The position numbers and the translations under genes are program-made. From an uncultured Clostridium sp. (GTDB taxonomy: Bacteria > Bacillota > Clostridia > TANB77 > CAG-508): a stretch of 18,709 nt of DNA. Under the pieces are notes generated by a model. The model was not told the origin of the DNA. It made no database searches and saw only the letters and a program-made list of their open reading frames with translations. Below, in pieces: positions 7,001 through 14,460 of the stretch. Positions within the stretch are counted from its first letter, which is position 1; every line of letters begins with the position of its first letter. Location of the stretch: contig USEM01000022.1 of the NCBI GenBank assembly GCA_900553695.1, forward strand, positions 1-18,709, written 5' to 3'.

Positions 7001-9238
7001 TTATATTCTATCTTGAATTGTACGGTTTATTACATCTAATTGTTGTTCACGTGTTAATTTTACAAAGTTTACAGCATATCCAGAAACTCTTATTGTAAGC
7101 TGAGGATAGTTTTCTGGGTGTTCCATAGCATCTAAAAGTAAAGCTCTATCAAAAACATTAACATTTATGTGTTGGCTACGTTTTTCAAAATATCCATCAA
7201 GTAAGGCTGTTAAGTTTGTAATTCTTGTATCTTCATCTCCACCTAATGCACGAGGAGTTATAGCAAATGTGTAAGATATACCATCTTCTGCATATACATA
7301 AGGTAATTTTGCTATTGTATTTAAAACTGCAAGTGCACCATGTGTGTCTCTACCATGTAGAGGGTTTGCACCAGGTCCAAATGGAGCGCCACTACGTCTT
7401 CCATCAGGTGTGTTACCAGTGCTTTTTCCATAAACTACGTTAGATGTTATTGTTAAGATTGATAGAGTAGGTTTAGAATCTCTGTATGTTTTTTGCTTTC
7501 TTAATTTGTTAATAAATCTTTTCATAATATCAATTGCAATGTCATCAACTCTATTATCATCATTACCATATTTAGGGAAGTCGCCTTCAACTTGGTAATC
7601 AACAGCTAAACCAGTTTCATCTCTAATAACTTTTACTTTAGCATATTTAATAGCTGAAAGTGAATCTGCAACAACAGAAAGACCAGCAATTCCACATGCC
7701 ATTGTTCTTAAAATATTTTGGTCATGTAAAGCCATTTCTAGTTTCTCATAAGAATATTTATCATGCATAAAGTGAATGATGTTTAGAGCATTTATATATA
7801 CTCTTGCAACCCAATCCATCATGTTATCAAATTTTTCCATAACTTCGTCATAATCTAGATATTCAGAACGTATTGGTTCAAATTTTGAAGCAACTTGTTT
7901 ACCTGTTAATTCATCTCTACCACCATTTATTGCATATAATAATGTTTTGGCTAAGTTACATCTAGCACCAAAGAATTGCATTTGTTTACCAGTTCTCATA
8001 GCTGAAACACAGCATGCAATAGAGTAGTCGTCTCCCCAGAATTCTCTCATTAAATCATCATTTTCGTATTGAATAGAAGATGTTTCAATAGAAAGCTTTG
8101 TACAATATCTTTTAAATCCTTCAGGTAATCTTGTAGACCATAAAACTGTCATATTTGGTTCTGGAGCAGGTCCTAAGTTTACTAAAGAATGTAACATTCT
8201 AAATGAGTTCTTTGTAACTAATGTTCTTCCATCAATTCCCATACCACCAATACCTTCAGTAACCCAAACAGGGTCTCCACTGAATAGTTCGTTATATTCA
8301 GGTGTTCTTAAAAATCTTATTAATCTTAATTTCATAACAAAGTGATCCATAAGTTCTTGAGCTTCTTCTTCTGTTAGTGTTCCGTTTTTTAAGTCTCTCT
8401 CAATATAAATATCTAAGAAAGTAGAAGTTCTACCTAAACTCATTGCAGCACCATTTTGTTCTTTGGTTGAACCTAAGTAACCAAAGTATAGCCATTGTAT
8501 AGCTTCTTTAGCATTTGAAGCAGGGCGAGAGATATCAAAACCATAAGATGCAGCCATTTCTTTTAATTCGTTTAATGCATCTATTTGGTCATGAACTTCT
8601 TCTCTGTCTCTAACAGTTTCAGTATATATTGAAGGAACTTCTAAAGATTGCATAACTTCTTGTTTTTCTTGAATTAAAGCATCAATACCATATAGGGCAA
8701 TTCTTCTGTAATCTCCAATAATTCTTCCTCTACCATATCCATCAGGTAGACCAGTAATAATATGTGAACTTCTTGCAGCTCTAATTTCTGGTGTGTATGC
8801 TGCGAAAACACCATCATTATGTGTTCTTCTAAAGTGTTTGAATATTTTCTCAACTTCATCAGATAATTTAACATCAATAGCAGCACAAGATTTTTCTACA
8901 ATACGTATACCACCATTTGGCATAATAGCCCTTTTAAGAGGTTCATCAGTTTGTAGACCTACTATTTGCTCTAAATCTTTATCAATATATCCTGCAGGGT
9001 GACTTGTAATTGTAGAAACAGTAGAAGCATCAACAGCAAGAACGCCACCTTTAGATTCTTTTTCCTTTTTATATAAATCTAAAATAATATTCCAAAGCTT
9101 TTGTGTTCTTTCAGTTGGACCTGCTAAGAAACTAGCATCTCCTTCATAAGGTGTGTAGTTGTTTTGAATAAAACTTCTAACATTAATACAATGTCTCCAT
9201 TCGCCACCTGTAAAATCTTTCCATTCATCAAAATTCAT
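7001..9238 (-). CDS. pflB: Formate C-acetyltransferase (pyruvate formate-lyase)
   Basis: A 745-residue glycyl-radical enzyme converting pyruvate and CoA to acetyl-CoA and formate in anaerobic fermentation. The active-site Cys pair is Cys409-Cys410 (SIACCVSAMR). The radical glycine is Gly720 in RVSGYAVNF near the C-terminus. The length matches the E. coli enzyme (~760). The ATG at 9238 (MNFDEWKDF) is preceded by AAGGAG; an in-frame ATG at 9262 would place that site inside the coding region, so I prefer 9238. Its promoter is just upstream, and pflA follows. Confidence 0.95.
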   Translation of the reverse strand: MNFDEWKDFTGGEWRHCINVRSFIQNNYTPYEGDASFLAGPTERTQKLWNIILDLYKKEKESKGGVLAVDASTVSTITSHPAGYIDKDLEQIVGLQTDEPLKRAIMPNGGIRIVEKSCAAIDVKLSDEVEKIFKHFRRTHNDGVFAAYTPEIRAARSSHIITGLPDGYGRGRIIGDYRRIALYGIDALIQEKQEVMQSLEVPSIYTETVRDREEVHDQIDALNELKEMAASYGFDISRPASNAKEAIQWLYFGYLGSTKEQNGAAMSLGRTSTFLDIYIERDLKNGTLTEEEAQELMDHFVMKLRLIRFLRTPEYNELFSGDPVWVTEGIGGMGIDGRTLVTKNSFRMLHSLVNLGPAPEPNMTVLWSTRLPEGFKRYCTKLSIETSSIQYENDDLMREFWGDDYSIACCVSAMRTGKQMQFFGARCNLAKTLLYAINGGRDELTGKQVASKFEPIRSEYLDYDEVMEKFDNMMDWVARVYINALNIIHFMHDKYSYEKLEMALHDQNILRTMACGIAGLSVVADSLSAIKYAKVKVIRDETGLAVDYQVEGDFPKYGNDDNRVDDIAIDIMKRFINKLRKQKTYRDSKPTLSILTITSNVVYGKSTGNTPDGRRSGAPFGPGANPLHGRDTHGALAVLNTIAKLPYVYAEDGISYTFAITPRALGGDEDTRITNLTALLDGYFEKRSQHINVNVFDRALLLDAMEHPENYPQLTIRVSGYAVNFVKLTREQQLDVINRTIQDRI

Positions 9239-9268
9239 AAATACATCAACTCCTTTTTTCAATTACAT

Positions 9269-9297
9269 ATAATATCATACAAATAAACTCAATACAA
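9269..9297 (-). promoter_or_regulatory. Promoter of pflB-pflA
   Basis: On the minus strand, TTGTAT (9292-9297) and TATTAT (9269-9274) are 17 bp apart, about 30 bp upstream of the start codon. An inverted repeat TTTGAAA/TTTCAAA lies near 9312-9338, upstream of the -35. Confidence 0.6.
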
Positions 9298-9339
9298 TAA
9301 TTTTTTGCAAAATTTGAAAGAATATGCAAAGTTTCAAAT

Positions 9340-9385
9340 AATAAGATAAAAAGAAGGGAGCAGCAGAAATTACTCTGCTACTCCC
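9340..9385 (-). terminator. Terminator of the 62-residue acidic protein gene
   Basis: Arms 9356-9367 and 9374-9385 (GGGAGCAGCAGA against TCTGCTACTCCC, one mismatch) have a 6-nt loop. A T-rich stretch follows on the minus strand. Confidence 0.75.
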
Positions 9386-9397
9386 AAGAGGTACTAC

Positions 9398-9586
9398 TCA
9401 GTCGTCATCGTCGTCTCCACCGTTGTGATACAGCTGACGGTCATTGGCGCTACCATCATTGATACGATAGTCGCCATCACCGGTTACATAACCGATTTTG
9501 TGGCCATTGCCGTCATAGACATCCCCATTCCGGGAATAACCCTTAGGGTAGTCACTACGGAAGTCGCGGCTGTCTTTGTATGCCAT
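9398..9586 (-). CDS. Small acidic Gly/Asp-rich protein, unknown
   Basis: A 62-residue protein starting MAYKDSRDFRSDYPKGYSRN. The middle is rich in Gly, Asp and Tyr (DVYDGNGHKIGYVTGDGDYR) and the tail is five aspartates. It has no signal peptide or membrane segment. It is credible as a gene because it has a consensus promoter, an AAAGGGG ribosome site 9 nt before the ATG and its own terminator. Its base composition is much more GC-rich than its neighbours, which suggests recent acquisition. DGNG and DGDY patches could bind a cation, but no known motif is complete. I do not recognise the family. Confidence 0.7.
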   Translation of the reverse strand: MAYKDSRDFRSDYPKGYSRNGDVYDGNGHKIGYVTGDGDYRINDGSANDRQLYHNGGDDDDD

Positions 9587-9627
9587 GATAACATACCCCT
9601 TTCTAAAATTATTGGTAATATTTAACT

Positions 9628-9667
9628 ACCGTGTATACATTATAACATGGTAAACATAATTTGTCAA
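9628..9667 (-). promoter_or_regulatory. Consensus promoter with overlapping dyad, for the 62-residue protein gene
   Basis: On the minus strand, TTGACA (9662-9667) and TATAAT (9639-9644) are exactly 17 bp apart, a perfect sigma-A consensus. An imperfect 24-bp dyad (ACCGTGT at 9628-9634, ACATGGT at 9645-9651, 10 bp apart) straddles the -10. A dyad in that place fits repressor control of a strong promoter. Confidence 0.75.
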
Positions 9668-9698
9668 CTACTATCATATAAAATACTAGTATATTATA

Positions 9699-9727
9699 TT
9701 GAATAATTTAGTATATTTTGATATAAT
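9699..9727 (+). promoter_or_regulatory. Promoter of the Cys-rich protein gene
   Basis: TTGAAT (9699-9704) and TATAAT (9722-9727) are 17 bp apart, with TG one base before the -10 (extended -10). It is divergent from the 62-residue gene's promoter. Confidence 0.7.
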
Positions 9728-9743
9728 GGTTAAGGTGATATTT

Positions 9744-10463
9744 ATGAATAACATAATAAAGCTAGATAATAACTACTATTTCGAACTATGTGATGAACTT
9801 AATAGAAAAGCTATTAATATACAAGATTTAAAATTAAGAAATATAAGAAAACATAAATGCTTAGAATTTAATGTGGATTTTAAAGAAATTGAGAGAAATG
9901 AATATAGAAAAATTTTAAGAAATCTTTTAAAACTAAAAAAATATCAAAATATAAAGCAAAGTAAAAATTTTGGAAATAAATTAGGTTATATTATTAATTA
10001 TGATAATATCAACACGGAGCAAACTCAGTTTATTCAAGCAATTAATGCTATTTTTTATAAAACAAGATATGAGAGATATAATTATATTTATGATACAGTT
10101 TGTAAATATTTAGATGGTTTTTTCTATGGGAAAAATTTATGTGAGTTTGAAAACAATAAATGTGGAGAAAAAAGAAATACAACTTCTACTTGTGGATGTT
10201 GTAGGCATGGAAAGATAAGGAAACTTGGACCTTTAACAAAACTTGTACAATGCGAATATTTAAAAAAAGACTTTACTTGTGGAGCAAAGTGTATTAGTTG
10301 TAAGCTGTTTACATGTGATTATTTAAAGAAAAAAGGCATAAATTTTAAAATTAAAGATATTTTATTATTAGATACTTTTTTTAATCCTGTACAAAAGTAT
10401 TACATAAAAACTATGGTATATACACCAAAAGAAAAAATAATTAAAAGATTAATGGTTACTTAA
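9744..10463 (+). CDS. Cys-rich protein of unknown function, probable metal or Fe-S binding
   Basis: A 239-residue protein. The ATG at 9744 is preceded by AAGGTGAT and lies 16 bp after the -10; an upstream in-frame ATG would start inside the promoter. Residues 1-110 are Lys/Asn/Ile-rich without recognised motif. Residues 120-191 hold eleven cysteines (120, 133, 140, 150, 152, 153, 170, 179, 183, 186, 191) and His155, including CGCCRH and CGAKCISCKLFTC. This spacing suggests two clusters binding zinc or iron-sulfur. There is no signal peptide or membrane segment, so it is probably cytoplasmic. It is loosely reminiscent of YkgJ-type Cys-cluster proteins, but I cannot assign it. A small Xre-like regulator converges on it. 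Confidence 0.75.
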   Translation: MNNIIKLDNNYYFELCDELNRKAINIQDLKLRNIRKHKCLEFNVDFKEIERNEYRKILRNLLKLKKYQNIKQSKNFGNKLGYIINYDNINTEQTQFIQAINAIFYKTRYERYNYIYDTVCKYLDGFFYGKNLCEFENNKCGEKRNTTSTCGCCRHGKIRKLGPLTKLVQCEYLKKDFTCGAKCISCKLFTCDYLKKKGINFKIKDILLLDTFFNPVQKYYIKTMVYTPKEKIIKRLMVT

Positions 10464-10468
10464 AAAAA

Positions 10469-10497
10469 GAGTGGAATTAATTTTCCATTCTTATTTT
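10469..10497. terminator. Terminator between the Cys-rich gene and the Xre-like gene
   Basis: GAGTGGAA (10469-10476) pairs with TTCCATTC (10483-10490) with one G-T pair. An A-run precedes and a T-rich run follows, so it can serve both convergent genes. Confidence 0.7.
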
Positions 10498-10691
10498 TCA
10501 ATATTTATAATATCTTGAATGTTGCAATTAAAAATAGAGCAAAGTTTTTCCATTTCTTCTAGAGTTAATTGTTTAACTTCACTAAAATATATTGCATTTA
10601 TTCTTTTATAATTCCAATTTGTAAGCTGTTGCAATTTATATCTACTAATATTATTATCTTTCATTAACTTTTGGATAGTTATTTGAATCAT
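10491..10691 (-). CDS. Small Xre/Cro-type HTH regulator
   Basis: A 66-residue protein beginning MIQITIQKLMKDNNISRYKL. It is essentially one Cro/C1-type helix-turn-helix domain: LMKDNNISRYKLQQLTNW as the first helices, then a recognition helix near YKRINAIYF, ending in the usual LCSIFNCNIQDIINI. The ATG at 10691 has AGGTGG 5 nt upstream; the upstream in-frame ATG (10790) is outside the conserved domain. An inverted repeat beside its -10 is a possible autoregulatory operator. The target is unknown. Confidence 0.82.
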   Translation of the reverse strand: MIQITIQKLMKDNNISRYKLQQLTNWNYKRINAIYFSEVKQLTLEEMEKLCSIFNCNIQDIINIEK

Positions 10692-10709
10692 TGTTACCAC
10701 CTGTATATA

Positions 10710-10730
10710 ATTATATTTACTAGCAGTAAA
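10710..10730 (-). promoter_or_regulatory. -10 element and candidate operator of the Xre-like gene
   Basis: On the minus strand TATAAT (10710-10715) directly abuts a perfect inverted repeat TTTACT-N3-AGTAAA (10716-10730) that occupies the spacer. The -35 is weak. A dyad in the spacer would suit autorepression. Confidence 0.5.
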
Positions 10731-10808
10731 AAAAACTAGACATATGTTATCTAATAGCATATTATGTACAGGTTTTGGCTTAAAATACATGAAATTGCCC
10801 TAAAAAAC

Positions 10809-10837
10809 TTGTCAAATTAATGAAAAAATAGTATAAT
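10809..10837 (+). promoter_or_regulatory. Promoter of hpt-uvrC
   Basis: TTGTCA (10809-10814) and TATAAT (10832-10837), 17 bp apart. Confidence 0.75.
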
Positions 10838-10880
10838 AGAATTGATGTTTAATTTTTAAAGAATAAAGGGGTAGTAAAAA

Positions 10881-11408
10881 ATGGAAGATTTATCTAATTT
10901 AAAAGTTTTAATTAGTGAAGAAGAATTAAATAAAAGGGCACAAGAATTAGCTGATCAAATCTACAAGGATTATAATGGACAAGAAGTTACTTTTATTTGT
11001 ATTCTAAAAGGTTCAATTTTCTTCACAGTTGAATTATCAAAGAGAATGAAAAGTGATGTTAACTTTGAATTTATTAGGGTTTCAAGTTATCATGGACAAA
11101 ACAGCACAGGTGTTATTGAGATGAAAGTTGAATTGCAAGGAGATATAAAAGATAAAGATGTAATTATTATTGAAGACATTATAGACACAGGTAGAACTTT
11201 ATCTTATTTAACAGAATACTTAAAGAGCAAAGGACCAAGAAGCTTAAAAATATGCTCATTACTAGATAAAAAAGAAAGAAGAGAATGTAAAATGGAAGCT
11301 GATTATGTTGGCTTTGATATTCCAGATGTATTTGTTCTAGGATATGGCTTAGATGTTGATGAAAAATATAGAAATCTTCCATATATAGGATATTTTGAAA
11401 ATGTTTAA
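10881..11408 (+). CDS. hpt: Hypoxanthine phosphoribosyltransferase
   Basis: A 175-residue cytoplasmic purine-salvage enzyme that joins hypoxanthine or guanine to PRPP to give IMP or GMP. The PRPP-binding motif VIIIEDIIDTGRTL (94-107) is intact. FICILKGSIFF (about 38-48) and RVSSYHGQ (66-73) are typical of the family. The C-terminal VGFDIPDVFVLGYGLDVDEKYRNLPYIG matches HPRT ends. AAGGGG lies ahead of the ATG. The last 8 nt overlap uvrC, so the two are likely co-transcribed. Confidence 0.95.
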   Translation: MEDLSNLKVLISEEELNKRAQELADQIYKDYNGQEVTFICILKGSIFFTVELSKRMKSDVNFEFIRVSSYHGQNSTGVIEMKVELQGDIKDKDVIIIEDIIDTGRTLSYLTEYLKSKGPRSLKICSLLDKKERRECKMEADYVGFDIPDVFVLGYGLDVDEKYRNLPYIGYFENV

Positions 11409-13188
11409 TATAGAAGCAGAAATTAAAAAACTCCCATCAAAACCGGGAGTTTATATTATGAGAGACAAAAACGATGCTATTATTTATGTAGGTAAAGCTG
11501 TGTCACTTAAAAATAGGGTGTCGCAGTACTTTAGAAAAACAAATAAAACAGTAAGAATACAAAGAATGGTTTCATTAATAGATCATTTTGAGTATATTGT
11601 TGTAGATAATGAGGCAGAGGCTTTAATACTAGAATGTAATCTTATAAAAAAGAACATGCCAAAGTTTAATGTACTTTTGAAGGATGATAAAGCTTATCCA
11701 TATATAAAAATAGATGTAAAATCAGATTACCCAAATGTGTTTTACACAAGAAGCATAAAAAACGACGGAGCAAAGTATTTTGGACCATATGCAAACCCAT
11801 ATGCTGCAAAAGAAATGATAAACTTTATAAAAGAGAGATTTCAAATACGTCAATGCAAAGTGTTTAAATCTAATAAAAGAGCATGTTTGAATTATCATAT
11901 AAAAAGATGCTTAGCACCATGTGTTAATTATGTTTCAAAAGAAGAATATAGAAAGCAAATAGATCAAATTATAATGCTATTAGAAGGAAAAACCGAAAGC
12001 ATTATAAAAAACTTGGAAAATGAAATGAAAAAGGCAGCTGAAAAACAAGATTATGAAACGGCTGCAAAACTAAGAGATAGAATTTCAGCAATTGAACATT
12101 TCTCACAAGAGCAAAAGGTTTCAAACATTAATGAAAAATCAATAGATGTAATTGGTGTATTCAAAAATGAAATTGATTGTGTAGTAGAAATTTTCTTTGT
12201 AAGAAATAGCAAAATGATAGGAAGAGAGCATTACTTCTTAAGTAATATGGCTGATGAGAATATTAGCAATATACTTTCAGATTTTGTAAAACAATATTAT
12301 CTTCAAAAAGAAGAACTTCCAAGTAAAATAATGATGCAAGAAGATATTGAAGATAAAGAAATTATAGAAAGAATATTAACAGAAAAATCAGGCAAAAAAG
12401 TAGAATTTAAAACACCACAAAAAGGTGAAAAACTAAGATTTGTAGAGATGGCAGTTAATAATGCAAAAATAACTCTAGAAAACAAAACAAAGGAAAAACA
12501 CGACTTGGTTTTAGGCTTAAAACAAACATTAAATTTAGAAAAATTACCAAGAAAAATTGAATGCTTTGATATTTCAAACTTGGCAGGAGACTACATGGTA
12601 GCAGGCATGTGTGTGGCAATAGATGGTGTGATAAAAAAGAATTTAAGCAGAAGGTTTAAAATTAAAACAGTGTTTACACAAGATGACCCAAGGTGTACAG
12701 AAGAAGTTGTAACAAGAAGATTAAAACATTCTATCGAAAACCCAAAAGGTGGCTTTGGAGAATTACCAAATGTGATTTTTGCAGATGGTGGAATAACTCA
12801 AATAAGAGCAATTAAAAGGGCTACAGCAAAGTATAACTTGCAAATTCCAGTTTTTGGAATGGTGAAGGACGATAAACATTCAACTAAAAATTTAATAGAT
12901 GAAGAAAGGCATGTTATAACTTTAACAGAAGAACAAATGAATTTTGTAACAAGAATGCAAGACGAGGTTCATAATGTTGCAATAGAATATAACAGAAAGT
13001 TAAGAGAAAAAGAAGCAACAAAATCTGAATTAGATAATATTCCAGGAATTGGAGAAAAGAAAAAACAAGAGTTATTAAAAGCATTTGGAAGCATTCAAGG
13101 AATAAAAAAGGCGAGCATAGAAGAAATAACAAAAATAAAAGGAATAAATGCTGATTTAGCAAGAAATATCAAAGAATTTTTAGATTAA
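11401..13188 (+). CDS. uvrC: Excinuclease ABC subunit C
   Basis: A 595-residue nucleotide-excision-repair endonuclease that makes the 3' and 5' incisions with UvrB. Domains in order are the GIY-YIG nuclease (KPGVYIMRDKNDAIIYVGKA, about 15-35), the UVR motif for UvrB contact (KAAEKQDYETAAKLRDRI, about 212-229), the RNase H-like C-terminal endonuclease starting near IECFDISNLAGD, and tandem helix-hairpin-helix at the end (NIPGIGEKKKQELLKAFGS). The length is standard. The ATG at 11401 is chosen because the family begins MFNIE; a TTG at 11395 is in frame. It overlaps hpt by 8 nt. Confidence 0.96.
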   Translation: MFNIEAEIKKLPSKPGVYIMRDKNDAIIYVGKAVSLKNRVSQYFRKTNKTVRIQRMVSLIDHFEYIVVDNEAEALILECNLIKKNMPKFNVLLKDDKAYPYIKIDVKSDYPNVFYTRSIKNDGAKYFGPYANPYAAKEMINFIKERFQIRQCKVFKSNKRACLNYHIKRCLAPCVNYVSKEEYRKQIDQIIMLLEGKTESIIKNLENEMKKAAEKQDYETAAKLRDRISAIEHFSQEQKVSNINEKSIDVIGVFKNEIDCVVEIFFVRNSKMIGREHYFLSNMADENISNILSDFVKQYYLQKEELPSKIMMQEDIEDKEIIERILTEKSGKKVEFKTPQKGEKLRFVEMAVNNAKITLENKTKEKHDLVLGLKQTLNLEKLPRKIECFDISNLAGDYMVAGMCVAIDGVIKKNLSRRFKIKTVFTQDDPRCTEEVVTRRLKHSIENPKGGFGELPNVIFADGGITQIRAIKRATAKYNLQIPVFGMVKDDKHSTKNLIDEERHVITLTEEQMNFVTRMQDEVHNVAIEYNRKLREKEATKSELDNIPGIGEKKKQELLKAFGSIQGIKKASIEEITKIKGINADLARNIKEFLD

Positions 13189-13200
13189 AAATTATCATAT

Positions 13201-13229
13201 TTGTACTATTTTAAGAATATATTTTTAAT
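13201..13229 (+). promoter_or_regulatory. Possible promoter upstream of the 58-residue membrane protein
   Basis: TTGTAC (13201-13206) and TTTAAT (13224-13229), 17 bp apart. It is weak; the gene could also be co-transcribed with uvrC because no terminator separates them. Confidence 0.3.
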
Positions 13230-13250
13230 ATGGGACAAGGAGGTACAAAT

Positions 13251-13427
13251 ATGATAGATGTTGCAGATACAAATTTTTGGAATGAGAAATTCGAGGAGAA
13301 AGAAGAAAAACATAAATTAACTTTTGCAAACAAAATAATAATGGTAGGTTTAATTTTATTTGGAGTTTGTACAACAATAAATACAGTACTAATATATACA
13401 TTTTTTAATCTACTAAATAAATTATAA
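13251..13427 (+). CDS. Small single-pass membrane protein, unknown
   Basis: A 58-residue protein beginning MIDVADTNFWNEKFEEKEEK. The N-terminal half is charged and probably cytoplasmic; about residues 28-54 form one hydrophobic helix (IIMVGLILFGVCTTINTVLI), followed by LLNKL. AAGGAGGT lies 8 nt before the ATG, near-ideal, so it is clearly translated. It lies 14 nt upstream of the methyltransferase gene and is probably co-transcribed with it. I do not recognise the family. Confidence 0.72.
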   Translation: MIDVADTNFWNEKFEEKEEKHKLTFANKIIMVGLILFGVCTTINTVLIYTFFNLLNKL

Positions 13428-13441
13428 GGGAGAGATTGTAA

Positions 13442-14302
13442 TTGAACATAGCAACAAATTGGAAAGATTATGAAATATTAGATATGGCAAATGGAGAAAA
13501 ACTAGAACGTTGGGGAGGTTATACATTAATTAGACCAGACCCACAAATAATTTGGAAAAATCAAAGTTTTCCAGCTAAATGGAAGAAAGCGAATGCTACA
13601 TATACAAGAAGTAAAACAGGTGGAGGCGCATGGAGTTATAAAACAAAATTACCTTCAGCTTGGCAAGTTAAATACAAAAATTTAGTATTTAATATAAAAC
13701 CAATGGGATTTAAACATACAGGGCTATTCCCAGAGCAAGCTGTTAATTGGGACTGGATGATTGATAAAATAAAATCTGCTAAACGCTCCATAAAGGTTTT
13801 AAACCTATTTGCATATACAGGTGGAGCAACGGTAGCATGCCTTTCAGCAGGTGCTGCTGTATGCCATGTAGATAGCTCAAAAGGAATGGTTGCATGGGCA
13901 AAGGAAAATGTAAATTCATCTGGCTTACAAGATAAACAAATTCGTTATATTGTAGATGATGTTGTAAAATTTGTTCAAAGAGAAATAAGAAGGGGCAACA
14001 CTTATGATGCAATTATAATGGATCCACCATCTTATGGCAGAGGAACATCAGGCGAAGTATGGCAATTTGAAAGTAACATTTCAGACTTAGTTGAACTATG
14101 TACAAAAGTACTAAGTAAAGATCCATTATTTTTCTTAATAAATTCATACACAACAGGTATATCAGGTGAGGTATTAAGCAATATTCTAAAGCTTAATATG
14201 AAGAAATATAAAGGCAAAATATCAGCAGGAGAGATAGGTTTGCCAATGAGCAACTCAAACTTAGTTTTACCTTGTGGAATTTATGGAAGATGGGAAAAGT
14301 AA
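13442..14302 (+). CDS. Class I SAM-dependent methyltransferase, RlmI-like (probable rRNA m5C methyltransferase)
   Basis: A 286-residue protein of the Methyltrans_SAM (RlmI/RlmK C-terminal) type. The N-terminus DYEILDMANGEKLERWGGY is typical of clostridial members that lack the PUA domain. SAM-binding motif I is VLNLFAYTGGATVACLSAG (119-137) and the catalytic-loop motif is IIMDPPSYGRG (191-201). It most likely methylates a cytosine in 23S rRNA, by family; the exact target is unknown. The start codon is TTG at 13442, preceded by AAGGGAGAG at good spacing. An intrinsic terminator follows. Confidence 0.88.
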   Translation: MNIATNWKDYEILDMANGEKLERWGGYTLIRPDPQIIWKNQSFPAKWKKANATYTRSKTGGGAWSYKTKLPSAWQVKYKNLVFNIKPMGFKHTGLFPEQAVNWDWMIDKIKSAKRSIKVLNLFAYTGGATVACLSAGAAVCHVDSSKGMVAWAKENVNSSGLQDKQIRYIVDDVVKFVQREIRRGNTYDAIIMDPPSYGRGTSGEVWQFESNISDLVELCTKVLSKDPLFFLINSYTTGISGEVLSNILKLNMKKYKGKISAGEIGLPMSNSNLVLPCGIYGRWEK

Positions 14303-14327
14303 CATTATGTAAATTTATGAAAAGGTC

Positions 14328-14375
14328 AAAATCCTATATGAAAATTTTTTTCAAAGTTTTCATATAGGATTTTTT
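14328..14375 (+). terminator. Terminator after the methyltransferase gene
   Basis: A 17-bp perfect stem (14328-14344 with 14357-14373) with a 12-nt loop, ending in a T-run. Its right arm also contains the first of two TTTCATATA repeats described for agrB. Confidence 0.88.
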
Positions 14376-14422
14376 GCGTTTCATATAATTTTTAAACTTT
14401 TTCTAAAAATCTAGTGTAAAAT
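14358..14422 (+). promoter_or_regulatory. Candidate AgrA (LytTR) site and promoter of agrBD
   Basis: A 9-bp direct repeat TTTCATATA at 14358-14366 and 14379-14387 has a 12-bp gap (21-bp period). LytTR regulators bind 9-bp direct repeats with about this spacing. A -10-like TAAAAT lies at 14417-14422 with no good -35 about 17 bp before it, as expected at an activator-dependent promoter; the repeats would sit at about -71 to -42. The sequence itself does not closely match the S. aureus AgrA consensus, and copy 1 is also a terminator arm. Confidence 0.45.
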
Positions 14423-14460
14423 AACATCATAGAAACCGAAGCGAGTTAAGAGGTGGTTAA

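Noticed and set aside
9305..9340. Rex operator upstream of pflB
   Set aside because: The inverted repeat TTTGAAA/TTTCAAA does not match the TTGTGA-N6-TCACAA consensus.
9425..9625. Plus-strand open frame opposite the 62-residue protein
   Set aside because: The minus-strand frame has the promoter, ribosome site and terminator; the plus frame has none and ends in that promoter region.
9744..10691. Toxin-antitoxin pair made of the Cys-rich protein and the Xre-like regulator
   Set aside because: The genes converge rather than forming an operon, and the Cys-rich protein resembles no known toxin.
10801..10880. Purine riboswitch before hpt
   Set aside because: The leader after the promoter is only about 40 nt, too short for the aptamer, and no conserved core is seen.
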